In this document: positions 10,064 to 18,436 of the stretch, piece after piece
How the letters are laid out: the number at the start of each line of letters is the position of its first letter
How positions within the stretch are numbered: position 1 is the first letter of the stretch
Source of the DNA: Desulfurococcaceae archaeon
GTDB lineage: Archaea; Thermoproteota; Thermoprotei_A; Sulfolobales; Desulfurococcaceae
Assembly (NCBI GenBank): GCA_023269825.1
Contig: JAGDWI010000002.1
Location: 120,616 to 184,615 of the forward strand
Direction: 5' to 3'
DNA length: 64,000 nucleotides
The notes under the pieces: model-generated
What the model was told of the DNA's origin: nothing
The model's database searches: none
The model's input: the letters and a program-made list of their open reading frames with translations, nothing else
Program-made: the position numbers and the translations under genes

Positions 10064-11266
10064 ATGTTAATGCTTATATTGCTGGCAATTACTCTCGCCA
10101 TTGCAAACGTTATAGACACTTTCACGGACATAGTAGGAGTATCCATAGGTGAAATAAGCGCTGTTTACTTAGGATTTCTAAACGCGTTATCATACATAAT
10201 CTATATTTTCGGGCTAAGTATTGGAGGTAGATTAGCGGATAAGGGGAAACTTAAAATTCAAGTGCTTGCGGCCTTAATGTTTTTCACTATATATGGTGTA
10301 ATGCTAGCTAACTATGTTGCTACAACTAGTTTCATTATTCTTATTTCACTGTATATTGCTTATTCTCTAATGGAGGCTTTCTCGAGGACATCTATTAATG
10401 CATATATTCATGAGTTTCATCAAAGTATGCAGTGGAGAAAACTATTAGTTCAGAGAGCGATCATAACAATTACTTGTGAAGCAGCACTATTTCTAACTTT
10501 ATCGATAGGAGTAAAGCAAATTCTATTAAACGTACATGTCTTCACGTTAATTCTACTAGTACCCGTATTATTAACGTATCTAATGATCAAAGACCCCTCG
10601 TTCAAGATAGAGAGAACTCTTTATCGATTAGAAGTTGGATTAAAGAGAATTGAAAACATAGTTACAGATAACCTTGTGATATATACTCTACTAACCAGTA
10701 ATAATGCATCTATGCTTAAGAGAGCAAATATAAAAACATTGTTTACAAGCACTAAACGCATTAATCCACACAGAGTCTTAGTAGCTCTCATATGCTTTAG
10801 ATTCGCTAACGCTATTCTATTCATCCAGCTCCCAGTGTATCTTAAAAGATATCTCAGTCTTTCATCTGGAGGCATGTTAATGATATATGGTTTAGCGAGA
10901 TTACTGTTAATAATGGATCTCTTGATACCAATCGAAGTCGGGATGAGAGCATACTTGGCCATGATTCTACGAGGTTTAATACCTTTCCTACTCATTATGC
11001 AAGGATTCAACACGGTAAGCATTTACATATCAATAGTGCTCGGAGTAATAATATATCTTAATAATAAAATAGATGTTGCATTATATTCAATGTACATAGA
11101 GTCCTTGGGGAGAGCGGAGAGTACCCGGTACCTAGTTATAGGGGAATTAACGGGGTTTGTTGCCACTTTGTTCTCTGGAGTAATTCACTCATTAATAGGA
11201 TATGAGAATATAATAGTATCATCTGCTATAATCTTGACTATCGGCTCATTACTGATAAAGATCTAG
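10064..11266 (+). CDS. Major facilitator superfamily-like membrane protein
   Basis: 400 residues, about 10-12 hydrophobic helices. The loop GGRLADKGKLK after helix 2 matches the MFS motif A (GxLaDrxGrr). The central hydrophilic stretch with SFKIERTLYRLEVGLKRIENIV is the long cytoplasmic loop between the two halves. It is probably a proton-coupled exporter or permease; the substrate is unknown. It has its own short leader region (9950-10063) with TTTAAAAAC about 45 nt upstream of the ATG. C-terminal conservation with known MFS subfamilies is weak, so I give no finer call. Confidence 0.7.
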   Translation: MLMLILLAITLAIANVIDTFTDIVGVSIGEISAVYLGFLNALSYIIYIFGLSIGGRLADKGKLKIQVLAALMFFTIYGVMLANYVATTSFIILISLYIAYSLMEAFSRTSINAYIHEFHQSMQWRKLLVQRAIITITCEAALFLTLSIGVKQILLNVHVFTLILLVPVLLTYLMIKDPSFKIERTLYRLEVGLKRIENIVTDNLVIYTLLTSNNASMLKRANIKTLFTSTKRINPHRVLVALICFRFANAILFIQLPVYLKRYLSLSSGGMLMIYGLARLLLIMDLLIPIEVGMRAYLAMILRGLIPFLLIMQGFNTVSIYISIVLGVIIYLNNKIDVALYSMYIESLGRAESTRYLVIGELTGFVATLFSGVIHSLIGYENIIVSSAIILTIGSLLIKI

Positions 11267-11365
11267 GTCTAGTAGTGCTATAATCATACGGTGAATAAAC
11301 AATGGATCGGAGCCCGCTATCAACTTGTTCGCTCATCGCTTATACTCGATCTCCCGGGTTCCTCC

Positions 11366-12079
11366 TCATCTCCTTGTAAACATATTCCTAAGGATTATTA
11401 TAAGCTTGGTTAAGGGAGCTATGAACAAGACCTTTAATAGTGATTTTAAGAAGTATGTAAGAGCATATAGGAACCCTTTCTCGATATAATTGTTCTCTAC
11501 ACCATACCAGTCTATTTTACCTACCGCAACCGTGAGAATCACGGTTACTAGGATCATTAGTGGAATACTTAAGTAAACTGGTAGTCCTATTACATCCTCT
11601 AGTAGGAACGTTGTTGAAACACCGTATAGGGCCGTGAGAGCTGTTACTACTATTTTACCTAGAAAAAGAGCGGTTGCAAAGCTCAATATACTATATTTAG
11701 CGACACCTATTGGGATATAGAAAACGTCGTCAGGTATCGGTAATGCAGCTACTAGGAACACCAGTATAAAAACCGGTTTCCTGTGCTTCGAGAAAAACCT
11801 TGACGAGGTCCAAGCAAAGCTACTTATTTTCTCCAGTTTTCTAAGTGATCTACCCATTAAGTATACAACTAGTTTACCTAGAGTTGCACCAGCTGCTAGA
11901 GCTAGTATGGCTGTCACTAAGTCGAAACCCTTGAGACGAGAGAGTAGAGGAGCTACTAGGATCAAGTATGGTATAGTTGAGTAGGGTATAGCGTTGGAAA
12001 CAAATGCTAATACTAAGAGACCTAAAGCACCCCATCCTTTAACCCAGCTTAGCAGCGATTCTATACTCATTTCCACCAC
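11366..12079 (-). CDS. DedA/VTT-domain (SNARE-associated type) membrane protein
   Basis: 237 residues with about six hydrophobic segments. The order SNAIPYSTIPYLI, AAGATLGKLVVYLMGR and LVAALPIPDDVFYIPIGV is that of the DedA/VTT family, where the re-entrant proline and glycine-rich segments are conserved. Bacterial members act in lipid carrier or phospholipid translocation; the archaeal role is not established. Start is ATG at 12079 or, equally plausible, the ATG at 12070 (MSIES). Confidence 0.8.
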   Translation of the reverse strand: MVEMSIESLLSWVKGWGALGLLVLAFVSNAIPYSTIPYLILVAPLLSRLKGFDLVTAILALAAGATLGKLVVYLMGRSLRKLEKISSFAWTSSRFFSKHRKPVFILVFLVAALPIPDDVFYIPIGVAKYSILSFATALFLGKIVVTALTALYGVSTTFLLEDVIGLPVYLSIPLMILVTVILTVAVGKIDWYGVENNYIEKGFLYALTYFLKSLLKVLFIAPLTKLIIILRNMFTRR

Positions 12080-12180
12080 TCATATATTACAGTGTGATTC
12101 TAGACTGGATTTAAGAATTGTTTTCATTCATAATAAAGTATAGCGTGATCAGAAAGAAATTAATCGAGAATACTTTGATC

Positions 12181-13194
12181 TCAACTCTTATAGAGCATGC
12201 GTGATATTTCCGGATGCTCTCTGAGGACATCCTCTAACATAGATTTCTCCTCCTCTCTAAGTAACCCCAATTGTGCTCTAAACAAGCATGCTCTGCAGAC
12301 TAAGTGAGAAGAAGGATTTCCACATATTGCGCATTTCATAAATTTTTTATCCACAAGCTTCACTTTACTATGTATTCTTATTAGTTCAAGTAGGCTTCCA
12401 AGTAAACCATACTTTGAACCAGGGTATTTGTCTTCGAGCTCATTAACTAGTTTCCTTATTGTAAACCTAACATTGTACTTAACATAGGGGCATTGATTGA
12501 ACTCTGGTTGTACAAGGCCATTTAGTAGAGCGTAGAGAGCTGTTTCCTTCTCGGGTATTTCATAGAAGGGCTTAATTCTCTTAATTAAGAACTCCTCGTT
12601 GGAGGATCTAACTGGTCCAAGTGATACTACTCTATCAATACTATTAGTTACAAGGTTCATGAGGTATGTCTGAACCACGTCGTCCATGTTATGAGCTGTT
12701 GCTATAACTGTAGCACTGATCTCACGTGCTACTTTATTTAAAACATATCTCCTAAATACTCCGCAGTAGCTGCAAGGCATATATGGTAAGTTTTTTGCAA
12801 AGCTTTTTTCCACGATTTCATCTAGGCTTGCTCCAATGTACTCTCTGAAACCAGCTATAATGTACTTAACGCCGTGTTTCTGGGCATAATTAACGAGGTT
12901 TGGGACGGTTTTTTCACGGTAACCTCTAATGCCTTCATCAACTAAAACAGCAGTTAGCTCCAACCTAGGTATTTTCTTCGTAAGTTTAAGTAGAAAATGC
13001 AGTAACGCCATTGAGTCTTTTCCGCCACTAACACCAATTAATATAAGGTCTCCAGGTTTTATCATGTTATATTTTCTTATAGTTTTCCTGGCTTTATGCT
13101 CAAAGTACTCTATGAAGTGTTGGCGGCAATACGCAATATTGCTTACTTTATTGATGTAAACAGCGGGTTTATCGCAGTAGCTACATTTAACCAT
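12181..13194 (-). CDS. ttuA: tRNA 2-thiolation enzyme, TtuA/TtcA/Ncs6 family PP-loop protein
   Basis: 337 residues. An N-terminal zinc site (C4, C7, C23, H26), then the PP-loop SGGKDS at about 56-61 that adenylates the target uridine. Two Cys in PYMPCSYCGVFRRY and one in NQCPYVKYNVRF are the three cluster ligands of TtuA-type enzymes, and a C-terminal zinc ribbon follows (CAICG...CRAC). It should transfer sulfur to tRNA (2-thio-ribothymidine 54 or wobble uridine) using a thiocarboxylated ubiquitin-like protein as donor. A SufS-type desulfurase (14.9 kb) and a MoaD-like protein (50.1 kb) in the same window are plausible partners. U54 versus U34 specificity is not decided. Confidence 0.88.
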   Translation of the reverse strand: MVKCSYCDKPAVYINKVSNIAYCRQHFIEYFEHKARKTIRKYNMIKPGDLILIGVSGGKDSMALLHFLLKLTKKIPRLELTAVLVDEGIRGYREKTVPNLVNYAQKHGVKYIIAGFREYIGASLDEIVEKSFAKNLPYMPCSYCGVFRRYVLNKVAREISATVIATAHNMDDVVQTYLMNLVTNSIDRVVSLGPVRSSNEEFLIKRIKPFYEIPEKETALYALLNGLVQPEFNQCPYVKYNVRFTIRKLVNELEDKYPGSKYGLLGSLLELIRIHSKVKLVDKKFMKCAICGNPSSHLVCRACLFRAQLGLLREEEKSMLEDVLREHPEISRMLYKS

Positions 13195-13303
13195 TTCATT
13201 CGCCTAGTTTTCATTAATTATTACAAGTAATTTAACAGAGTATAGGTGAACGGTAACTATTAAGATTTTCCACATATAATACTCAGGGAGAGGCTGAGTA
13301 TTA

Positions 13304-13984
13304 ATGAAAATACTTGCTATTAGTGACATACATGAGAGAATAGTAAAAATCAATAAACTAAAATCAGCGCTGAAAGAGGCAGGGTTTAACCCTGAACTCG
13401 TTGTTGTTGCTGGAGACTTAACGTATTTCAAAAACATTGATTTCGCTTTAAAAATATTGAGAAAAATAAGAGAGATCATGGACTCCCGAGTGATATTTAT
13501 CCCAGGTAACTGTGACCCCCTGGAACTCGTCGGCATCAGGGAGGTTGGCAACGATATCGTGAATATACACGCAAGAACAATGGTTATTGGAAACTATGTT
13601 TTCTATGGAGTTGGTGGAAGCGGGATCACCCCATTCAATACGTTAATTGAATACAGTGAGGAAGAATTCAGGGAAATACTCAGTAATATCAAGAATATAA
13701 ATATGCGTGAGAAACTAATCATTGTTACTCATCAACCTATACTTGGTTATTTCGATGAAGTTAACGGTATTCGCGTTGGATCACGAGTTTTCGCTGAGTA
13801 CTTGAATGCACTTAAACCAATTCTATGGATTACCGGCCACGTACACGAGCAAACCGGTTTCACAAGAAATAATGGAACGACAATAGTTCACCCGGGCCCT
13901 CTAATGAAAGGTTACTATGCACTCATTGAACTAGAGAATTCAATTGTGAAGAACGTAAAAGTGGATAAATTACCTGAAAAGTAA
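13304..13984 (+). CDS. Calcineurin-like metallophosphoesterase
   Basis: 226 residues. The metal-binding motifs run in family order: ISDIHE at the N-terminus, VVAGDLTYF, FIPGNCDP, VTHQPIL and TGHVHEQTG. That is a complete dinuclear metal site, so it is probably active as a cytoplasmic phosphodiesterase or phosphatase of unknown substrate, similar to small YfcE/MJ0936-type proteins. It is a single gene convergent with the PA14 gene, separated by 7 nt. Confidence 0.88.
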   Translation: MKILAISDIHERIVKINKLKSALKEAGFNPELVVVAGDLTYFKNIDFALKILRKIREIMDSRVIFIPGNCDPLELVGIREVGNDIVNIHARTMVIGNYVFYGVGGSGITPFNTLIEYSEEEFREILSNIKNINMREKLIIVTHQPILGYFDEVNGIRVGSRVFAEYLNALKPILWITGHVHEQTGFTRNNGTTIVHPGPLMKGYYALIELENSIVKNVKVDKLPEK

Positions 13985-13991
13985 ACTAAAA

Positions 13992-14735
13992 TTATTCAAC
14001 GAGGAAATCGAACCTATATACGTCTCCGCCCCAAATAGTAATAGGCTCCGTTGACCTAAACACTGGTTCATTGTTCTCATTATATATGGATATAAGGCAG
14101 CAAAGTGGTTGCTCGTTTTCAGCTAGTTCAATAGTGCAGATGTTATTGATGCTAACGCATTTCTTAGTAGTTACTGATGCAGTATAATCTACTGGTGTAG
14201 CAACTACAATGTAATTGTCGGGAATATTAGTAATGAACGCGTGTCTCCCTATTGAGAAATAGAGGTTTTTACGTGGAATCTCGGAGGGTTCACGGCCTTG
14301 TTTCTCCCATAGTATTTCTAGTTCTCCCAGTTTCTCGTAGTTGTAGTATAAGACCCTTATTCTATTGAAGGGTTTACTCAGCGACACGGGATTAGTTACA
14401 TGCTTCTGGAGCCGGGATACCCATGAGTCGATGAGAAGTGAATCGTTAACCCAAAGCTTCACTCCACCATTGGATGTAACGTGAAACCGGTAGGATCCCG
14501 TATCATCGATTTTTATGTATCCTTTGATTTCTAGAACATAGTATTCGCTCTTCAATCGCTCATCTGGTTTACCTAACCAGACATTATTCAACTTGAAAAC
14601 AACTGTTTCTACCGTCGGTGAAACGTTATCTAAGTCGATTTGAGGGATGTCACGCCACTCGTAGAACCTTGCAAGAAGCCCCTCCATTAAACCTGGTTTA
14701 TCTTTTATTAAGGTTCCCCGTCTAATTATAGGCAT
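13992..14735 (-). CDS. PA14-like domain protein without signal peptide
   Basis: 247 residues. The segment from GLLARFYEWRDIP through TGSYRFHVTSNGGVKLWVNDSLLIDSW has the start, the Tyr-Arg-Phe strand and the G-V-K-L-W-V-N/D-D turn of PA14 beta-barrel domains, which usually bind carbohydrate or form part of secreted enzymes. No enzymatic domain is visible; the C-terminal 100 residues are beta-rich with two vicinal pairs of interest (KCVSINNIC and CCL). There is no signal peptide or membrane helix, so a cytoplasmic place is inferred unless secretion is non-classical. Convergent neighbour: metallophosphoesterase. The PA14 call rests on motif reading only. Confidence 0.6.
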   Translation of the reverse strand: MPIIRRGTLIKDKPGLMEGLLARFYEWRDIPQIDLDNVSPTVETVVFKLNNVWLGKPDERLKSEYYVLEIKGYIKIDDTGSYRFHVTSNGGVKLWVNDSLLIDSWVSRLQKHVTNPVSLSKPFNRIRVLYYNYEKLGELEILWEKQGREPSEIPRKNLYFSIGRHAFITNIPDNYIVVATPVDYTASVTTKKCVSINNICTIELAENEQPLCCLISIYNENNEPVFRSTEPITIWGGDVYRFDFLVE

Positions 14736-14885
14736 GGAAGCACCAAGTATTATTAAATCTCATAAATCCTTATAGAAGTTATAACTAAAAGTCATTTTCT
14801 CTTTAAAGTATGTGGAGGATTGAAACCCTCATCCTCTAATAAATAAATAGGTATGTAGTCAAAAATAATTTAAGGCGTGTAACTA

Positions 14886-16154
14886 ATGTTCGACCCCGAG
14901 GAAATCAGAAGAGATTTCCCAATACTGGAGAGAACAGTTAATGGGAGAAGAATAGTTTACTTCGATAATGCTGCTTCCACGCAGAAACCCGTACAGGTTC
15001 TTAGAGCTATGGAGGAATTTATGAAGAAACACTATGCAAATGTTCATAGAGGTTTACATACTTTAAGTCAAGAGGCGAGTCAGAAGTATGAGGAAGCCCA
15101 TGAGATCGTCGCAAAGTTCATTAGTGCCTACTCGTGGAGAGAAGTAATCTTTGTAAGTAACACGACCGAGGCAATAAACACTATCGCTTATGGTTGGGGA
15201 TTATGGAACTTAAGGGAAGGCGACGAAATAGTAGTAACAATAATGGATCATCATAGTAATATGCTTCCATGGCGTTTGATCGCGAACTTGAAGGGAGCGA
15301 GAGTTAAATATATTGATATAACCAACGATGGTTACTTGCAGTATGAGAAAATCGGGGAAATTATAACTGAGAAAACGAGAATAGTGGCTTTTCCTCTAGC
15401 GAGCAATGTTCTGGGAACAATAAATGACGCTAGAAAAATAACTAAGGTTGCACACGAAGTAGGAGCAATAGTTGTAGCGGATGGTGCACAAAGCGTACCG
15501 CACGTACCTACAAACGTCCGTGAACTAGAAGTAGACTTCTTAGCTTTCAGTGGGCACAAAATGCTTGGCCCCACGGGTATAGGTGTTTTATGGGGTAGGG
15601 AAGACGTATTGGAGGAGATGAAACCATTCAAAGTTGGAGGAGACACCATTAAAGATGTAACTTTGAACACCGTGGTATGGCATGATTTACCATGGAGATT
15701 CGAAGCAGGAACACCAAATATTGTTGAAGCAGTAGGTTTAGCTGAAGCCATTAACTATATCACCCGGATAGGGATAGAAAACATAAGGGAACACGAAGTC
15801 GAATTAGTGGCATATACCTTGAAGCGCTTAGAGGAATTAAGCGATGAAGTAGAATACTATGGTCCAAGGAACCCGCAGCATAAAACAGGAGTCATTGCTT
15901 TCAACATCAAGGAATTGAATCATCACACGGTTGGCGCTTCACTAGACTTATTCGGCATAGCTGTGAGAACTGGGATGCATTGTGCACACCCTCTCCACTA
16001 CAGACTCGGGTTAAAAGGAACAGTTAGAGCAAGCTACTACTTATACAATACATTCGAAGAAATAGACTACTTCATTGATTCACTTGAAAAAATAATCATG
16101 CTTAAAGAAAAATTCAAGAAAGAGATCCCAGCAGAAGTATGTACAGGTACATGA
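14886..16154 (+). CDS. sufS: Cysteine desulfurase, SufS/CsdA type
   Basis: 422-residue PLP enzyme of the class V aminotransferase fold. Seen: YFDNAASTQKP at the N-terminus, the PLP lysine in FSGHKMLGPTG (about K225), and the active-site Cys in RTGMHCAHPLH (about C366), which is the group II (SufS) context. It takes sulfur from cysteine for Fe-S cluster and thio-cofactor synthesis. No SufE or SufBCD lies beside it. It starts at the ATG at 14886 and stands alone, divergent from the PA14 gene. Confidence 0.92.
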   Translation: MFDPEEIRRDFPILERTVNGRRIVYFDNAASTQKPVQVLRAMEEFMKKHYANVHRGLHTLSQEASQKYEEAHEIVAKFISAYSWREVIFVSNTTEAINTIAYGWGLWNLREGDEIVVTIMDHHSNMLPWRLIANLKGARVKYIDITNDGYLQYEKIGEIITEKTRIVAFPLASNVLGTINDARKITKVAHEVGAIVVADGAQSVPHVPTNVRELEVDFLAFSGHKMLGPTGIGVLWGREDVLEEMKPFKVGGDTIKDVTLNTVVWHDLPWRFEAGTPNIVEAVGLAEAINYITRIGIENIREHEVELVAYTLKRLEELSDEVEYYGPRNPQHKTGVIAFNIKELNHHTVGASLDLFGIAVRTGMHCAHPLHYRLGLKGTVRASYYLYNTFEEIDYFIDSLEKIIMLKEKFKKEIPAEVCTGT

Positions 16155-16203
16155 TGAAAGATAAAAAATAAAATGGAATAATGTTCTCTCCAATAAATCA
16201 TCT

Positions 16204-16371
16204 TTATTTAGCTGGACCGAGTATTCTGGCGAACTTCTTGCCGCTGTATGGGCTAACAGCGAAAGCTATCTTGATCTTGCCTCTCTTAGTCTCCTTTACT
16301 ACTACCTCATAGTTGTCTGTTTCAAAGTACTTCTTCGCCTTTAGGTCGAAGAATTTCAATTTCTCCGGCAT
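16204..16371 (-). CDS. CC1-like crenarchaeal chromatin/DNA-binding protein (55 aa)
   Basis: A 55-residue basic protein: MPEKLKFFDLKAKKYFETDN at the start and SPYSGKKFARILG at the end. The KFxDLKAKK-F-TD-Y opening and the SPYSG/TG turn agree with the small CC1 proteins I know from Thermoproteales and some Desulfurococcales, which bind single- and double-stranded DNA. It has a strong ribosome site (GGGGGTTAG, 3 nt before the ATG). TTTAAAAG at about 16410-16417 on the same strand suits a promoter. The call is from memory of the family. If it is not CC1, it is still a real short basic gene: good start, good length and a long empty region upstream. Confidence 0.65.
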   Translation of the reverse strand: MPEKLKFFDLKAKKYFETDNYEVVVKETKRGKIKIAFAVSPYSGKKFARILGPAK

Positions 16372-16787
16372 ATTCTAACCCCCATATCAAATATAACATT
16401 TTACTGCGTATGCTTTTAAACTTAATTTTTTGTTAACATGTTTTAAACATGCACAGTTTGATATAAAAAAATATTATAAAGTTTAAAATATTAAAGAATA
16501 GTAGAATAATACTAGAAAACTGGATCGCGTGTGTGGAAAAATTATTAACGTACAAAGTTAATTGTTAAATTTTATATAATGAAGTTATATTTTATTGCAA
16601 AAATAACATCTCTTAGTGGTTAATACTTAGATTGTTTTGTATTATTGAAAACAGTACTTCAATGGCGATATCTAGCAAAAACTCTACAACTGTTACATGA
16701 CTTATTAAATTGTTCTTTATTTAACTAATATTGAGGGTAAAGAACCTTGAGAGTTAGGTAATAAGTCACATGAATGCATAGATCTAC
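16372..16787. other. AT-rich intergenic region, no gene seen
   Basis: About 415 bases of very AT-rich sequence between the CC1-like gene and zpr1, both on the minus strand. Its left end holds the CC1-like promoter and ribosome site. I see no open frame with a start and ribosome site, no GC-rich structured island and no repeat in the remainder. Confidence 0.6.
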
Positions 16788-17327
16788 TTAATTCAGCTTC
16801 TCGTAAATAGGTTTTTTATGTGAGCTAACGATGTCGCATATACCCAAGTGATCGTAAATTATAACAGTATATGAAACTTTGTTCTCTCTAGCTTTTTCCA
16901 ACATTGTTTTTATTTCCTGGCATTTTTCTTTAGGGGCGTTTTCTTGGTTACACAAGTAGTCAGTAATTTCAATTAAATCTGAGATAAGACCCTCTACTGT
17001 TGATATGTAGCCCTGTGAGTATGTTCCTGGTTCAATGGAGGCGCCGAACTCAGGTATTTCTATTTTACACGTTGAGCTCTTGATCAGGAGAGCGTTATCA
17101 TCGCCTGGTTCTTCAACCTTATATATTACTTTTCTTGGTTCACCACTAGAGAGTGTGAATACATCTCTGTGTCTGTATCCACAATTATTGCACTGAGCAA
17201 CGCTTATTATGATGTCACCGTAGAATGGTACACTGTATTTGTAATCCTTTACTGTTAGTTCTCGACTGCATACTGGGCACTTGGATGTGTATGTAGCTAT
17301 CTCCTCACTTTTCTCCTCTTTAATCAT
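16788..17327 (-). CDS. ZPR1-type zinc finger protein
   Basis: 179 residues. The CPVCSREL...CNNCGYRH four-cysteine zinc finger (about residues 18-55) with the spacing and the following FTLSSGEPRKVIYKVE is the archaeal ZPR1 domain. The rest is a single beta-rich ZPR1 repeat, whereas eukaryotic ZPR1 has two. Eukaryotic ZPR1 binds elongation factor 1-alpha and aids its folding; an equivalent role for the archaeal protein is an inference. It follows the radical SAM gene by 48 nt on the same strand. Confidence 0.85.
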   Translation of the reverse strand: MIKEEKSEEIATYTSKCPVCSRELTVKDYKYSVPFYGDIIISVAQCNNCGYRHRDVFTLSSGEPRKVIYKVEEPGDDNALLIKSSTCKIEIPEFGASIEPGTYSQGYISTVEGLISDLIEITDYLCNQENAPKEKCQEIKTMLEKARENKVSYTVIIYDHLGICDIVSSHKKPIYEKLN

Positions 17328-17375
17328 TATTATTCACCCTGAAGCAGTAACAATACTTGGTCTTTTACTTAGTGG

Positions 17376-18257
17376 TTATTTAATACTAGCTAAGTGTGAA
17401 CCATCGCAACTAGGTGAATTGAATAATTCACTTAACCCCTCTCTGCACGTCGCATATGTAATACCGTATTGCTGAGCAATTTCAATTACTGGTTTTAACA
17501 TGGTTCTCCTATAGTTAGCAGGAAGGTAAAGGTAACCATGTATCCAAGACCCTTTCTCTCTGTATAAATTCCTGAGTTTAACCGCATAGTCCTCTGGTAA
17601 GTTCTCGGTTAGCCTTCTTAAATTATTCCATTTAGCTTTATAAGACGATGTTACAATGTGTAATGCACCTGCTTGAATAACACGTGCTACTAGCTCTCTT
17701 ATTTCATGCGGATCATCATTAACGAATGGTATTACTGGATCTACTCTTACTCCAACGGGTACTCCTAGTTCCCTTAGTGTCTCAATTGCTTTAATTCTAG
17801 ATGATGGTGGAGGAGCATTAGGCTCAATAATTCTCGCTAAATTGTCATCTAGCGTCGTTACAGTTAACATGACAGATGCAGGAGCTTGCTTTAGTAGATC
17901 ATAGTCTCTTACAACGAGGTTAGATTTAGTTGTTATCAGTATTCTCACACCATGCTTCACAAGTATTTCCAACGTACGTCTAGTCAATTCAAGTTTCTCC
18001 TCGATGGGTGGATATGGGTCACTACTGGTACTTAACTCAATAATAGCGTCTCCATTTATTCTACTTAGGTCTATTTTAAGCTTGTAGAGAAAATCCTTCT
18101 TCGGTTTACTCTCCTTTAATCCTATATATGATGTGGCGTAACAGTACAAGCAGAAATGACTACACCCTGTGTACGGGTGTAAACTGTATTTTCGTGGACA
18201 GGTGCATAGTGGTGATTTCCAAGGATCAAATTCACGTATTACTTCTAGTTTCTTCAA
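17376..18257 (-). CDS. Radical SAM protein, SPL-like (spore photoproduct lyase superfamily)
   Basis: 293 residues. The cluster motif is in HPYTGCSHFCLYCYATSYIG (CxxxCxxC, about residues 32-39), preceded by CPRKYS. TTKSNLVVRDYDLL, VTTLDDNLARIIEPNAPPP and VGVRVDPVIPFVND follow in the order found in the COG1533 SPL-like family. It should bind a [4Fe-4S] cluster and cleave SAM to form a radical; the substrate of archaeal members is unknown, and DNA repair is only suggested by the family name. The putative H/ACA RNA lies directly upstream on the same strand, so the gene could be read from the RNA promoter or its own. Confidence 0.85.
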   Translation of the reverse strand: MKKLEVIREFDPWKSPLCTCPRKYSLHPYTGCSHFCLYCYATSYIGLKESKPKKDFLYKLKIDLSRINGDAIIELSTSSDPYPPIEEKLELTRRTLEILVKHGVRILITTKSNLVVRDYDLLKQAPASVMLTVTTLDDNLARIIEPNAPPPSSRIKAIETLRELGVPVGVRVDPVIPFVNDDPHEIRELVARVIQAGALHIVTSSYKAKWNNLRRLTENLPEDYAVKLRNLYREKGSWIHGYLYLPANYRRTMLKPVIEIAQQYGITYATCREGLSELFNSPSCDGSHLASIK

Positions 18258-18278
18258 CGTTGTAAAACACCCAGCAAG

Positions 18279-18361
18279 TAGTGTACCCCGCCCGACCGTC
18301 CTCCATCATTTTCACGCCCCCGTAAAAGGGGTCTCATGGAGGCGTGAGGGAGGCGGGGTCG
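18279..18361 (-). ncRNA. Candidate H/ACA guide RNA
   Basis: A GC-rich island in AT-rich intergenic DNA. On the minus strand it folds as one H/ACA hairpin: lower stem of 8 bp (18352-18359 with 18285-18292), internal pocket with 9 nt on the 5' side and 7 nt on the 3' side, and upper stem of 7 bp (18336-18342 with 18300-18306). A G/A-rich internal loop resembling a k-turn (GAGA opposite GUGA) and a 4-bp apical stem close it. ACA at 18284-18282 follows the lower stem directly, 15 nt below the pocket, the canonical spacing. A TATA box (TTTTTATAA, 18392-18384) lies about 25 nt before the predicted 5' end. The 5' guide arm can pair with CGUGAGGGA, a motif I recall from conserved large-subunit rRNA. 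The target is not confirmed. Confidence 0.65.
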
Positions 18362-18383
18362 TATCTATTTTACTTAAAGCTTC

Positions 18384-18392
18384 TTATAAAAA
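18384..18392 (-). promoter_or_regulatory. TATA box for the candidate H/ACA RNA
   Basis: TTTTTATAA on the minus strand. Its centre is about 25-27 nt from position 18361, which places the transcription start at the foot of the lower stem of the RNA. The same AT block could also serve the divergent hxlB gene. Confidence 0.5.
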
Positions 18393-18436
18393 TTATTATT
18401 TAACCCTCCTAGATATCAGTGAAATTGTGAGTAGAA

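Noticed and set aside
13204..13551. 115-codon minus-strand frame beside the metallophosphoesterase
   Set aside because: Overlaps the phosphoesterase start and is not similar to anything; the plus-strand gene has complete metal motifs.
14815..14850. CRISPR-like repeat end (GGATTGAAAC) near 14820
   Set aside because: The ATTGAAAC tail is typical of crenarchaeal CRISPR repeats, but only one copy occurs with no spacers; the sequence is an ordinary hairpin between two divergent genes.
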